Notes under the pieces: model-generated
Told to the model about the DNA's origin: nothing
The model's input: only the letters and a program-made list of their open reading frames with translations
Databases searched by the model: none
NCBI RefSeq assembly: GCF_018130615.1
Contig: NZ_JAFCKB010000011.1
Span: 62,001 to 126,000, forward strand
Direction: 5' to 3'
DNA length: 64,000 nucleotides
Origin: Bradyrhizobium manausense
Lineage (GTDB): Bacteria; Pseudomonadota; Alphaproteobacteria; Rhizobiales; Xanthobacteraceae
In this document: positions 16,309 through 25,755 of the stretch, in pieces
How the letters are laid out: each line of letters starts with the position of its first letter
Numbering within the stretch: the stretch's first letter is position 1
Position numbers and translations under genes: made by a program

Positions 16309-16731
16309 TCACCACCATCCACCCGAAAATGGGTCGTGCCGCTCGAAGGCGAGCTGTCGTTCGGGTGCTCTTTTCGACAGCTTTGCAGAGCGCTTCGGAT
16401 GCGGACGGGACGCGGCGGAGAGGCGTGCTGGCGGCTCTTTCTTGATTTCGGCAGAAGGTGCTGCAGGCATTGCGGCCAGGGCTTCGCGCACTTGCTGCGG
16501 CGGTTCTTCGATGACCGGATCGGCCTGCTCTATCATTGGAACATCCGTCCGCGGACGCGTGTCGAAGACGACCTTCTCCGGAAGACTTCTCGCCGAGGCA
16601 ATCCGGATGATGGTCCTGTCGGGATCGGCCGTTCCCACATGCTCGACGGGAGCCGGCAGGTAACGGTCCGCAGCGAAGAGCAAAGCCAGCAGCAGCGCGC
16701 CTACGAAGACGAAATATCGAATGATGGGCAT
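16309..16731 (-). CDS. Single-pass membrane hypothetical protein
   Basis: This 140-residue protein's N-terminal MPIIRYFVFVGALLLALLFA is a signal anchor or uncleaved helix. The rest is Pro/Lys/Arg-rich and probably periplasmic and disordered, ending in FERHDPFSGGWW. No catalytic motif is seen. It is co-directional with the DUF1236 gene upstream, 81 bp away. Confidence 0.6.
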   Translation of the reverse strand: MPIIRYFVFVGALLLALLFAADRYLPAPVEHVGTADPDRTIIRIASARSLPEKVVFDTRPRTDVPMIEQADPVIEEPPQQVREALAAMPAAPSAEIKKEPPARLSAASRPHPKRSAKLSKRAPERQLAFERHDPFSGGWW

Positions 16732-16812
16732 GGACGGCCAAGGAGTCTGTTGTCGGCGGGGCCGGTTGGACGTGGAGGCGGACCGCCCGTTCGGCGACCC
16801 GCCTCGATCGAC

Positions 16813-17157
16813 TCAGTCGATCTCCTGGACGACCGTGCGCGTCGACGGATCGACCAGCATCACGCGTTCACCCGAGTAGACGTAGCGATACTTGGTGAGC
16901 GAGGGACCCCAGTCGGCAGGCACGGCCTCGAGCTCGACCTCGCGCGGCACCGGCTGGCCGACCACGATCTTTTCGCGGGTCTCCACCGGGCGGACCTTGT
17001 GTTCGGTCACGTAGGTATGGATCTTCGTGCGGTATTCCGGCTCGATCTGCACCGCGGCGGCATTCCCGGCACCGGTGGTGGTGACGACCGTGGACTGTGC
17101 CATCGCACCCGTCGAGATCAGCGCGGCAGCCGCGCATGTCAGCATCAGCTTCTTCAT
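16813..17157 (-). CDS. DUF1236 periplasmic protein
   Basis: This 114-residue protein has a signal peptide (MKKLMLTCAAAALISTGAMAQ) and one DUF1236 unit: YVTEHKVRPVETREK, then VPREVELEAVPADWG, YRYVYSGERVMLVDPSTRTVVQEID. It matches the second unit of the larger DUF1236 protein at 12356-13465. A GGGAGA ribosome site is 6 bp before the ATG. Function unknown. Confidence 0.78.
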   Translation of the reverse strand: MKKLMLTCAAAALISTGAMAQSTVVTTTGAGNAAAVQIEPEYRTKIHTYVTEHKVRPVETREKIVVGQPVPREVELEAVPADWGPSLTKYRYVYSGERVMLVDPSTRTVVQEID

Positions 17158-17350
17158 GAATGTCTCCCTCTCCGCAGGATGCGGCATGCGAGAACCCGCG
17201 AATGGTGGCAAGGTTCCCGCCACTGCCCCTGTGAAGAGCCAGCTCGCTCACGCGCGCGACGGAACATTGCGATCAAAGACTGGTTCGCCCAAGTTAACGG
17301 CGGCGCCCTTGTGGCTCCAAAGCAGGCGTTCGCTCACGTAGGTTCTGCCG

Positions 17351-18754
17351 ATGTCACCGTCCGACCCAGTCAATAGTGCTCACGATCGGCGCCAACGAAG
17401 GCTGCTCTTTGTGTTGGCTTTGGGTTTTGTCGTTTTCGGTGCCGCCGCAGCCGCCCTCTTCTACGTCTTGCAGCCCGAGACCCTTCGGATCGCCGTCGGC
17501 CCCGCAGGCAGCGACGACCAACAGGTGGTCGAAGCGATGGCCGAGGCTTTCAAAGAGGAAAGCAGGTCGGTCACGCTCTCCCCGATCACGACTGACGGAG
17601 CGGCCGAAGCCCTCGCTCTGTTGGGCGCCGGCAAGGCCGACCTTGCGGTCGGTCGCAGCGATCTCGGCATGCCGGCGGACGCGCAGACACTGGCCGTGCT
17701 GCGCAAGAACTACGTCGTCCTGTGGTCGCCCTCGGGGCGACCGGGTAAGAACTCGCGGAAAAAGGCGACCGGGAAGATCGGACAGATTGACGATCTGTCC
17801 GGCCACAAGGTCGGCATCATCGGAAAGACCGGGGCCAATCTCGCGCTCCTGCGCACCATTTTGGTCGGCTCCGGCGTCGATCCGGACAAGGTGACGACGG
17901 TTCAATTCGGGACCGACGAGATCGAAAAGCTCGCGCAGAATACGACTGTGGACGCCTATCTCGCGGTCGGTCCGCTCGACAGCAAGATCACTGCCGACGC
18001 GATCGCGGCGACCTCGCAGTCGCGCGGAGCTCCGAAGTTTCTTCCGGTCGACGCATCCGAAGCCATCGCCCTGAAGCACCCCCGCTACGAGGCCGAGGAA
18101 ATTCCGGGCAGCGTCTTCAGCGCGAACCCGGCCTGGCCGGAGGACAAGGTCGACACCATCAGCGTCAACCATCTTATCCTGACCAGAAAGAAACTGTCTG
18201 AAGCCAAAGCCGCGGCCTTCTATCGGCAGCTGTTCGCGGTGCGCGACACCATCACGCAACGTGTCGCTAGCGCCGCGCACATCAGCAAGCCAGAGACGGA
18301 AAAGGAGGCGGAGCCCTCGGTGCACCGGGGCGCCGCAGCGGTCATCAATGGGACCGAGCGGACCTTTCTGGACAAGTACAGCGACTACTTCTGGTTCGCT
18401 CTGCTTCTTCTTTCCGGGATCGGTTCGGCCGCTGCCTGGCTGCGTCGCTATCTGAACCGGGATGAACGTGACGACAGCACCAGCCACCGCAACCGCATTC
18501 TCGCCCTGGTCTCGGAGGTTCGGGATGCCGGGTCCGAGCAGGACCTGCTGACGTCGCAGCGGCAGATCGACGCCATCATCGGCGAGACCCTCAAGTGCTA
18601 CGACGAGGGAGCCATCGAACAAGAGGACATGGCCGCATTCGGCCTTGTCCTCGAGCTGTTCGATCATGCGGTTGCGGAAAGGCGCGCCGTGCTACAGAAC
18701 GGCTCCGCCGATCCGGCGAGGTCTCCGGGCCCAACCTTGGCCTCGCGCCGATAG
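17351..18754 (+). CDS. TAXI-family TRAP transporter solute-binding protein, membrane-anchored
   Basis: This 467-residue protein has an N-terminal membrane helix (LLFVLALGFVVFGAAAAALFY), then a periplasmic-binding fold of the TAXI type (LRIAVGPAGSDDQQ, GKADLAVGRSDLGM, LSGHKVGIIGKTGANLALL). A second membrane helix follows at about residues 340-365 (FWFALLLLSGIGSAAAWL) with a cytoplasmic helical tail. TAXI proteins usually deliver a solute to a TRAP permease, but no permease gene is adjacent. The anchored, two-helix form is frequently an orphan and may sense rather than transport. Confidence 0.82.
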   Translation: MSPSDPVNSAHDRRQRRLLFVLALGFVVFGAAAAALFYVLQPETLRIAVGPAGSDDQQVVEAMAEAFKEESRSVTLSPITTDGAAEALALLGAGKADLAVGRSDLGMPADAQTLAVLRKNYVVLWSPSGRPGKNSRKKATGKIGQIDDLSGHKVGIIGKTGANLALLRTILVGSGVDPDKVTTVQFGTDEIEKLAQNTTVDAYLAVGPLDSKITADAIAATSQSRGAPKFLPVDASEAIALKHPRYEAEEIPGSVFSANPAWPEDKVDTISVNHLILTRKKLSEAKAAAFYRQLFAVRDTITQRVASAAHISKPETEKEAEPSVHRGAAAVINGTERTFLDKYSDYFWFALLLLSGIGSAAAWLRRYLNRDERDDSTSHRNRILALVSEVRDAGSEQDLLTSQRQIDAIIGETLKCYDEGAIEQEDMAAFGLVLELFDHAVAERRAVLQNGSADPARSPGPTLASRR

Positions 18755-18776
18755 TCGCACCCGGCAGGCCAAACCC

Positions 18777-20897
18777 TCATCGTTTCTGCAGCACGGTCGA
18801 AAGCACCGGACCGTCGTTCAAGATCGACAGGACCTCCCGCGAGGACAGATGCGCTGCGGCTTCCTCGAAAGTATCGCTCGCGTCGACCTTGGCACGGCCG
18901 ACCGCCAGGTTCGCATCGACCGTGTCAGGCCGCGCGGTGCGCGGAGGTGGAAGCTGCGCCAGGTGGAAGGCCAGGAGCGCAGGGTCTTCGCGCAGCTGCA
19001 CCAGTGCGGGTCTGACCCCGACCTCTGCCGACGCGCTTAGTTCGTTCGCCCGACGCAGGACCGGAGGCGGCTCGCGTTCTTCGGGAGTGACGAACAATTT
19101 GGCGGACGCCGGCCTGGCGGTCAGCGCGCCGATGGGAACAGCGAACAGCAGCCCAATGATGACCGGCGACATCCAAAGCAGAAGGGGCAGCGAAACAGCG
19201 TACGCACTTGCCGCCATCGCTACGCCACACAAGGTTGGAACGCCGTATTTCCGATAGAGTTCGCGGCGCTCGACCGTGCCGTCGTCGCGCCTCTGCGTCT
19301 GCCAGCCCGCATCGCGGCCGGCAAGAATTTCGACAACCGCGATCGACTGGAAGATCATCATGACTGGCGCCATCAGCGCGGACACGATGATCTCTGCGAA
19401 AACTCCGGCTGAGGTTCGCAATGCCCCGCCGAATTGGCGTCGCTCCGAGCCCCGTATCCCAACGAGGAGCAGGCTGAGCAGCTTCGGCAACAGCAGCAGC
19501 CCCATGGTGGCGACGAACACCCAAATGGCGAGCACCGGGTCCTGGGCCGGCCAGGTCGGAAACAGCGAGAAACCCTTGGGAAAATACTCCGGACGCACGA
19601 AGCGGGCCTGCAGCGAGATCAGCATCCCCAGCAGCAGGAACAGCAGCCACAGCGGTGCCGTCAGGTAGGCCCCGATCCCCACTATGAAATGCAAGCGCGA
19701 CACCCAATGAAGACCCCGCGCCGGGACAACGGCAAGATGCTGAAGATTGCCCTGACACCAACGCCGGTCGCGCGCGGCAAAATCGAGCAGCGAAGGCGGC
19801 ACCTCTTCGTAGCTTCCGCCGAGCATGGACAGCATGTAGATGCCCCACCCGGCGCGCCGCATCAGCGCGGCCTCGACGAAATCGTGGCTGAGGATGTGCC
19901 CGCCGAATGGCTTGGGCCCCCGAAGCTGGGGCAGCGCCGCCGCTTCGGCGAACGCCTTCACACGGATTATCGCGTTGTGTCCCCAGTAATTGCCCTCGGA
20001 GCCGTGCCACCAGGCGACGCCGGCCGCGATCATCGGCCCGTACAGCCGGCCCGCGAACTGCTGGACACGGCTGAACAGACTTCGCGCGTTGACGACCATG
20101 GGGAGCGTTTGGACGAGACCGGCGGTGGGATTGGTCTCGATCGCATGGACCAATCGGACGATGGTCTGCCCGCTCATGAGGCTGTCGGCGTCGAGCACGA
20201 TCATGAAGTCGTAGACGGCGCCGAACCGCGTGATCCACTCTGAGATGTTTCCGGCTTTGCGTGCCGTGTTGTCGGCGCGGTGCCGATAGTACAGCCGCGA
20301 TATTCCGACGGCCTGACGCAATGCGAGCAGTGCCTTTTCTTCGGCGACCCAGATGTCCGGATCGGTGCTGTCGCTCAGAACGTACCAGTCGAACAGCTCT
20401 CCATGCTTCGTCGCTTCCAAGGACTCGATGATCGCGCGCAGCCGGGCCGTCAATCGGTGTGGGTCCTCGTTGTAGGTGGGAAGCAGCATGGCGGTGCGGC
20501 TTGCGATCGCAGGCAGCTCCCCGTCTGGCGCGAAGGCGCCCGAACGATGGACCAGCAGCACAAAGAAGCCGGCCAGCGCGGATGCGAACGAGAAGGCGAC
20601 CCAGGCGAGCAGGACCAGAAAGAGCGCCAGCACCATGGCTTCGAGGACGGTGACACCCCCGACCTCCAGCACGCGGTACATCTCATAACCGCCGGCCCCC
20701 GTGAGCGCCACCGTCGAGAGCAGGATAAGGCCGCGTCGCCAGGCCATCGCGAGCGCGACCGGCGCACGAACACGGTGGGGTACCCGGCTTTTTCCGAGAT
20801 CGCCAGGAGCCATCGGAAGTGGTGCTTCCCGGGGCAGCAGGCGCTGAGTCGCAGTTTCGCCGGCCATCGGCCGCGGCGCCGGGTTCAGGGTGCCCAT
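18777..20897 (-). CDS. opgH: Glucan biosynthesis glucosyltransferase H
   Basis: This 706-residue inner-membrane processive beta-glucosyltransferase (GT2) makes the backbone of osmoregulated periplasmic glucans. Visible are early membrane helices, the GT2 domain with the DADSLMSG metal motif and SHDFVEAALMRRAGW, the product-binding DRRWCQGNLQH (QxxRW-like), and several C-terminal helices. ATG at 20897 (MGTLNPAPRPMAGE) is chosen; it overlaps the upstream opgG stop by 13 bp. A further upstream start would overlap far more. The gene pair and order are those of known mdoGH operons. Confidence 0.92.
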   Translation of the reverse strand: MGTLNPAPRPMAGETATQRLLPREAPLPMAPGDLGKSRVPHRVRAPVALAMAWRRGLILLSTVALTGAGGYEMYRVLEVGGVTVLEAMVLALFLVLLAWVAFSFASALAGFFVLLVHRSGAFAPDGELPAIASRTAMLLPTYNEDPHRLTARLRAIIESLEATKHGELFDWYVLSDSTDPDIWVAEEKALLALRQAVGISRLYYRHRADNTARKAGNISEWITRFGAVYDFMIVLDADSLMSGQTIVRLVHAIETNPTAGLVQTLPMVVNARSLFSRVQQFAGRLYGPMIAAGVAWWHGSEGNYWGHNAIIRVKAFAEAAALPQLRGPKPFGGHILSHDFVEAALMRRAGWGIYMLSMLGGSYEEVPPSLLDFAARDRRWCQGNLQHLAVVPARGLHWVSRLHFIVGIGAYLTAPLWLLFLLLGMLISLQARFVRPEYFPKGFSLFPTWPAQDPVLAIWVFVATMGLLLLPKLLSLLLVGIRGSERRQFGGALRTSAGVFAEIIVSALMAPVMMIFQSIAVVEILAGRDAGWQTQRRDDGTVERRELYRKYGVPTLCGVAMAASAYAVSLPLLLWMSPVIIGLLFAVPIGALTARPASAKLFVTPEEREPPPVLRRANELSASAEVGVRPALVQLREDPALLAFHLAQLPPPRTARPDTVDANLAVGRAKVDASDTFEEAAAHLSSREVLSILNDGPVLSTVLQKR

Positions 20898-22390
20898 CGG
20901 TAGATCCAGACTTCCGACAAGGGCTTGTCGCCTTCGGCCAGAAACGCCCGCAGCTCGATCGGCTCTCCCTTCACCTGGCACTGGAAGCTCAGGCGCCAAC
21001 CGCCGGTGTAAGGATTTGGCTGCGTGACGATGTTCTTCACCTCGGACTTCTCCGCCGTCACCACGCCTTTGACGCCCGCAGGATCGATGCCCTTCAGGTT
21101 GTCGCCAACCAGATCGAGCACGAAGAGGCGCGCGTCCTCGCCCCTCGCGCCGATCCCGCTTCGCGTGAATCTGGCGACCGAATGCGGTTTCGGGCTGTCC
21201 GGCCCCCAGTGCAGCCGATAGGTGTAGTTGTGTTCGCCTTTGGCCTGTAGCGGGTTCTTAGGCCGCCAGAATGAGGCTATGTTGTCGTGGACCTCCTCCT
21301 TGGTCGGGATCTCGAACAGCATGATGCCACCCTCGCCCCAATCGCCGATCGGCTCCATCCACAGACTTGGACGTTTTTCGAAGCTGGACTCGATGTCCTG
21401 ATAGGCGAAGAAGTTTCTCTCCCGCTGCATCAGCCCAAACCCACGGGGATTTAGATCCTGGAAGGTGCTGATCTGGAGATCGCGGGGATTGCTGAGCGGT
21501 CGCCACAGGCTTTCGCCCTTCCCATTGAAGATCGCAAGGCCGTCGGAATCGTGGACCGACGGACGGAAGTCGTCGATGTCGTTGCGGTCGTTCGGACCAT
21601 AGAAGAACATGCTGGTCATGGGTGCGAGCCCGGCCCGCTGCATTTCGACGCGCGGGTAAACCGCCATTTCGACGTCGAAGACCGTCGTGTCCCCGGGCCG
21701 CACGGTGAAGCGATAGCTCGCTGCGCAGCTTTTGCTGTCGAGCAAAGCGTGGATCACCATCGAGGTTGCACCTGGCGCCGGCCGCTCGAGCCAGAAGGCC
21801 TTGAAGAGCGGAAATTCCTCGCCCTTGGCTTCGCCGGTATCGATCGAAAGTCCCCGGGCCGAAAGCCCGTACGTCTGCCCCTTGGCAACGGCACGGAAGT
21901 AGCTCGCGCCCAGGAAGACGCAGACCTCGTCGTAGTAGTCGGCGCGGTTCATAGGCGCGTGTATGCGGAAGCCCGCGAACCCGAGATCGATGTCCTCGAA
22001 AGCCGGGACCTTCTCGCCGAAAGAAAAGTCCGCCTTGCGGTACTTGAGCTCGGTAGCCTTCCCGTCCGCGACTTCGAAGACGGTCACCCTGTTCTTGTAG
22101 AAGAAGCCGCGATGAAAGAACTGCGCCTCGAAGGGTAGGTTCTTGCCACGCCAGAGCGCGCGCTCCGGCAGAAAGCGGATCGAACGATACCGATCGTAGT
22201 CAAGGTCCTTCAACCCGCCCGGCAGCTTCTCATCCGGCGCCTCGTACGGTTTGCCGGCCAGCGCACGGGCCAAGTCCCTGACCGTGGACGACCCAAACGC
22301 GTCATCCGACGCAGCGGCAAAGCCGCTGCGCGAGACGAGCAGCAACGCCGGCAGCAACGCCGACCCTTGAACAAGCTGGCGTCGGTTCAC
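20885..22390 (-). CDS. opgG: Periplasmic glucan biosynthesis protein, OpgG/OpgD family
   Basis: This 501-residue exported protein begins MNRRQLVQGSALLPALLLVS, a twin-arginine-like signal similar to that of OpgD. The family is recognised from VRDLARALAGKPYEAP, DLDYDRYRSIRFLPERALW and FFYKNRVTVFEV at the N-terminal domain and from HWGPDSPKPHSVARF in the second. OpgG/OpgD act in the periplasm on the glucan chain exported by OpgH. It starts at GTG behind GTAGGAGA and overlaps opgH, so both come from one transcript. Whether it is functionally OpgG or OpgD is not settled by sequence. Confidence 0.9.
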   Translation of the reverse strand: MNRRQLVQGSALLPALLLVSRSGFAAASDDAFGSSTVRDLARALAGKPYEAPDEKLPGGLKDLDYDRYRSIRFLPERALWRGKNLPFEAQFFHRGFFYKNRVTVFEVADGKATELKYRKADFSFGEKVPAFEDIDLGFAGFRIHAPMNRADYYDEVCVFLGASYFRAVAKGQTYGLSARGLSIDTGEAKGEEFPLFKAFWLERPAPGATSMVIHALLDSKSCAASYRFTVRPGDTTVFDVEMAVYPRVEMQRAGLAPMTSMFFYGPNDRNDIDDFRPSVHDSDGLAIFNGKGESLWRPLSNPRDLQISTFQDLNPRGFGLMQRERNFFAYQDIESSFEKRPSLWMEPIGDWGEGGIMLFEIPTKEEVHDNIASFWRPKNPLQAKGEHNYTYRLHWGPDSPKPHSVARFTRSGIGARGEDARLFVLDLVGDNLKGIDPAGVKGVVTAEKSEVKNIVTQPNPYTGGWRLSFQCQVKGEPIELRAFLAEGDKPLSEVWIYRWAP

Positions 22391-22466
22391 GTGCTCTCCT
22401 ACTCGCTACATCTGCCGCGGCCAAGCAACGGCCGGCGCGCGTGCGAGTTCCACCGCCCGGCCATCA

Positions 22467-22715
22467 TTGACGAGAGGACAACCCCTCAATCGGTCCCAAA
22501 ACGGACGAAACTCGGCCGGCGTGGACGCCACAGAGATCGAGGCGAACACCTTCGCGGCCGAATTGCTCATGCCCGAGGATCTGCTCAGAGCAGCTCTTGA
22601 GGGGCAATCGGTCGATCTGGAAGACGACCAAGCCGTTGCTATGCTGGCCAAACGCTTCAAGGTGAGTGAAGCTGCCATGCGCTTCCGCTTAAGCACACTC
22701 GGAGAATCCGGGTGA
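22467..22715 (+). pseudogene. C-terminal remnant of an ImmA/IrrE-type metallopeptidase
   Basis: The frame ends in EIEANTFAAELLMPEDLLRA...MLAKRFKVSEAAMRFRL, the standard C-terminal signature of ImmA/IrrE (DUF955) proteins. The zinc domain with HExxH is absent, and the 100 bp upstream only show scrambled pieces (HRPAIIDERTTPQSV) in another frame. The stop overlaps the exonuclease start (GGTGAG), so the residual frame may still be translated. Full ImmA-type proteins cleave repressors of mobile elements. Confidence 0.65.
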
Positions 22716-24124
22716 GCTTTGTTGTCTATGACGTCGAGACCACGGGGCTGACCAAGGGCTTCGACCAGATCGTACAGTTCGCGGCTTTGAGGACGGATGA
22801 CGATCTCACGGTCGTCGATCAGGTCAGATTTAGCTGCCGTCTGATGCCGCACATAATTCCCTCGCCCGAGGCCATGCATGTCACGGGACTTGGCATCGAT
22901 GAGCTGACGGACCCGTCGCTTCCGTCTCACTATGAGATGGTTATGCAGATTCGCCGGGTTCTGGAATCCTGGTGTCCCGCTCTCTTCCTTGGTTTCAACT
23001 CCTTGTCGTTCGACGAGGAGTTCCTGCGCCAAGCCTTCTACCAGTGCCTCTACGGCCCCTACCTGACCAATACGCAGGGCAGTGCCCGGGCCGATGTCCT
23101 TAACCTTTGCCGAGTAGCGGCGGCTCTTCGCCCGGACGTGCTCAGGGCCGCGGCCGACGACCAAGGCCAGCCGATTTTCAAGCTAAAGCCGCTCGCCGAA
23201 GCAAATGGAATTGGTGTGCCGCTGTCGCATGAAGCCCTGGCCGACGTCGCCACCACGCTGGCATTGTGTCAGCACGTTAAGGGGTCTGCCCCGGAAGTCT
23301 GGTCTCAGTTCCTCAGATTCAGTCAGAAGGCCAGCGTCGAAGCCTTCATAACTGGCGAGGACGCGTTCTTAGTTTCGGAGACGATAGGCAACCAGCACCG
23401 CACCCGCGTTGTAACGCGTATCGGATGCCACAGCGAGCAGTCGATTCGTCACTACTGTCTTGACCTAGGTGCAGACGTTGCATCGCTGCGCGCGATGACC
23501 GACGAGGAACTGGCCCGCGCACTTAAGGAACGCGGGAGACCCGTGGTGACTGTCCGCACTAATGCTGCGCCTACGCTGTGGGCATTGTACGAGGCCACTC
23601 CCGCGCACTTGGCACCCTTTGACGAGTCCGAGGTTCTGAAGGGGGCAGCTGCTGTCCGGGAAGACAAAGAACTTGTCGAGAAGCTATGCCGGGTCGCGCA
23701 ATCGACCGAGCCGGTCTATCCGCCGTCTCCTCATGTCGAAGAACAGCTCTACGAGCGCGGTTTTCCGCCGCCGCAAGACGAGAGCTTGATGCGACGATTC
23801 CATGCCGCGTCGTGGGAAGAACGCCCGATGCTCGCCCGCCAATTCGAGGACGATAGATACCGTCGTCTCTCTCATCGCCTCATCTTCTTCCATCATCCCG
23901 AGCTGCTCGGCGATGAGTACCGGCGCGGGGCGGCGGCGGAACTTTCCAGACGTTTTACAACCCCATTGGACGCTAAACCCCGCTGGCGCTCCATTCCTGC
24001 CGCCCAACGCGAATTGAAGACACTAATCGAAAGCGGGATCAATGATGACGCGCGGGCGCGGCTAAGCCGGTATGCTGCCTATCTCGATCGGCGCTGGCTG
24101 GAAGCCCAGATGCAGAACACCTAA
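22712..24124 (+). CDS. DEDDh-type 3'-5' exonuclease, ExoI/SbcB-like
   Basis: This 470-residue protein's N-terminal 190 residues form an exonuclease domain: YDVETTGL (D7, E9), FNSLSFDEEFL with the third acidic residue, and SHEALADVATT with the catalytic His and last Asp. The C-terminal 280 residues resemble the exodeoxyribonuclease I extension in arrangement only. It would degrade single-stranded DNA or RNA from the 3' end. It starts at GTG, coupled to the ImmA/IrrE remnant. The pairing with a repressor protease suggests an accessory defence or mobile-element origin, but no partner effector is visible. Confidence 0.8.
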   Translation: MSFVVYDVETTGLTKGFDQIVQFAALRTDDDLTVVDQVRFSCRLMPHIIPSPEAMHVTGLGIDELTDPSLPSHYEMVMQIRRVLESWCPALFLGFNSLSFDEEFLRQAFYQCLYGPYLTNTQGSARADVLNLCRVAAALRPDVLRAAADDQGQPIFKLKPLAEANGIGVPLSHEALADVATTLALCQHVKGSAPEVWSQFLRFSQKASVEAFITGEDAFLVSETIGNQHRTRVVTRIGCHSEQSIRHYCLDLGADVASLRAMTDEELARALKERGRPVVTVRTNAAPTLWALYEATPAHLAPFDESEVLKGAAAVREDKELVEKLCRVAQSTEPVYPPSPHVEEQLYERGFPPPQDESLMRRFHAASWEERPMLARQFEDDRYRRLSHRLIFFHHPELLGDEYRRGAAAELSRRFTTPLDAKPRWRSIPAAQRELKTLIESGINDDARARLSRYAAYLDRRWLEAQMQNT

Positions 24125-24244
24125 TCGGACCTCTAATCGGTTGGCCCCCAACGAAGAGAGGAACTACTGCAATCGATGAAGTGATGCTTGCTGGTGCGAA
24201 GGGTGTTTAGGGCCAATATCATCGTGCGCGTCAACGTCAGCGCG

Positions 24245-24778
24245 CTAATTCTCATCAGACTTGCGCCGCACAGATCGAGCTCGATTCATGAACGCGAGCA
24301 CGTCCTTGTTCGACTGCATGCGGGAGGCATCGCGTCCTGTTGACTTTGAGAGCACCCCATGCGTCTCACTGCGCCCCTCAACTCGCGGGCGCGCGGCTGC
24401 CTCCGTTCGCAGCAGCCGCCCAAGCGGCAGGTGCTTTGCCTCGGCTCGTTTTTTCTGGTCCGGCTCGCCAAGCAGCGGCCCACCCCGGGGTTCTCGATGC
24501 GGCGGCCGCTTGCTTGCTGCATCTGCTTCCATGCGCTTGCGCCATACCGTCGAAGACAGCGTACCGACACTGAGCGGCCTCCCGCCCCGCGTTGTGACGC
24601 CCGCGGCGGTCAGCCCGCGGATCATGTCTTGCCAGCTCATGCCGCGCCCTTCAGCGGCGTCGAACCACCACAAGTGCACGGCGATAAGCCGTGCCAGCTT
24701 CTTCCGCCCTCCACCCGGAAGTTGGAAGTCTTCCGCCATTGCTCTCAGCCCAGCTTCAAGCTCTTTGTTACTGGCCAT
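24245..24778 (-). CDS. Hypothetical protein with HTH-like N-terminus
   Basis: This 177-residue protein's residues 25-90 (LARLIAVHLWWFDAAEGRGMSWQDM...AAGVTTRGGRPLSVGTLSSTVWRKR) look like the helix-turn-helix region of recombinase-associated or plasmid-borne DNA-binding proteins. The remainder is basic and low in hydrophobics. It is probably a cargo gene of a mobile element. No partner gene is linked. Confidence 0.55.
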   Translation of the reverse strand: MASNKELEAGLRAMAEDFQLPGGGRKKLARLIAVHLWWFDAAEGRGMSWQDMIRGLTAAGVTTRGGRPLSVGTLSSTVWRKRMEADAASKRPPHREPRGGPLLGEPDQKKRAEAKHLPLGRLLRTEAAARPRVEGRSETHGVLSKSTGRDASRMQSNKDVLAFMNRARSVRRKSDEN

Positions 24779-25220
24779 CTCAAGCCCTCATTAAACCCAG
24801 CAACAGATAGGAAACGGACCAAGCTTCTGCAACTCTCTGCAAAACTATGCACTGTCGACGCAAAGGGAAGCAGAAGTTTGCAGAACTCACACCTGTGCAC
24901 CATGAGGTGCTTTACCCGTGGCTTGAAACGGATCGGTCGCTGACCTTGAACGACGATGATACGAGCGACGTCAGCCTTGTGCCGATCGAGGCGCGCCGGC
25001 AGCGCAATATATGGCGATGCGCCGATAGCAAACCCAAACATCTGTCAGAGAGTCATCGCTTGGGACAAAGGGAACAAAAAACGCCGCCCGCTTAAATAAA
25101 GTGCAGGCGGCGGATCACCAGCCCCGGGAGGGTGAGGGTAAAATCCCGACAAAGGTTGTCCCGACGTGTCGCCCTAAGGTTCATCGGCATCGAGTGGCAA
25201 CGCCCGAGGTCAAAGATAAT
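24779..25220. other. Gene-poor region with a minus-strand terminator
   Basis: About 440 bp. Frames of 80-98 residues exist on both strands but overlap each other and show no family signal. The only structure recognised is the terminator hairpin at 25082-25112. Confidence 0.4.
25082..25112 (-). terminator. Rho-independent terminator, minus strand
   Basis: A stem of 10 bp with one mismatch (CGCCGCCCGC / GCAGGCGGCG) is followed on the minus strand by TTTTTTG. It lies about 110 bp after the small gene that ends at 25221. Confidence 0.65.
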
Positions 25221-25433
25221 TCAAGAATCGGTAGGTCGCAGACCGAGCGTATTTGATCGAAGCTGCTTTTCCCTGAGCCATTGGATGATGGCACGTTGAG
25301 CTGCGATGATAGCCTCTGCTCGATTGAAGCCGATGCCTGTTTTCGATGACCGACCGGCTCGCTCAAACGACCATTTCCAGCCAGGTGGATTGATCGTTTG
25401 AACCACCGTATACTCAATACCCTGATGTTCCAT
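25221..25433 (-). CDS. Small conserved hypothetical protein
   Basis: This 70-residue protein's core EYTVVQTINPPGWKWSFERA...GIGFNRAEAIIAAQRAI resembles a small Bradyrhizobium family in which a Trp-rich beta segment is followed by one long helix. ATG at 25433 has no strong ribosome site. A terminator lies downstream. Function unknown. Confidence 0.55.
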   Translation of the reverse strand: MEHQGIEYTVVQTINPPGWKWSFERAGRSSKTGIGFNRAEAIIAAQRAIIQWLREKQLRSNTLGLRPTDS

Positions 25434-25755
25434 GCACCGTCATCGCTCTGCGACGAAACAACACGTAGGCAGCGAGAAACGCTGATCAATCAGCGTCGCT
25501 TGAAGTCTTCTCTGAACGATCGACTCGAACTTCCCGAAACTCCGCGGGCCCGTCGAGAAGACGCTGCTTGCGCATCTGGTGCTCCTGCGAGCTCGCGGAG
25601 CTGTCGGCCCTGTCATCCAACACCGCACCCGCCAAACGAAGGGCTCGCCTTCGTTGGCGGCCCGTCCGACGACCTCTTGCATCCTCATTCGTCATTAAAT
25701 TGAACCCTCAAATAGGAGCGTACATGATCGGATACGCCCGCTCGGTCGGCGAAGC
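25434..25755. other. Intergenic stretch without a supported gene
   Basis: Overlapping frames of 69-108 residues occur on both strands, but none shows a ribosome site together with family-like sequence. No repeat or hairpin was recognised. Confidence 0.35.

Noticed and set aside
19434-20243. 269-residue plus-strand ORF within opgH
   Set aside because: Shadow frame; opgH carries the GT2 motifs and membrane helices on the other strand.
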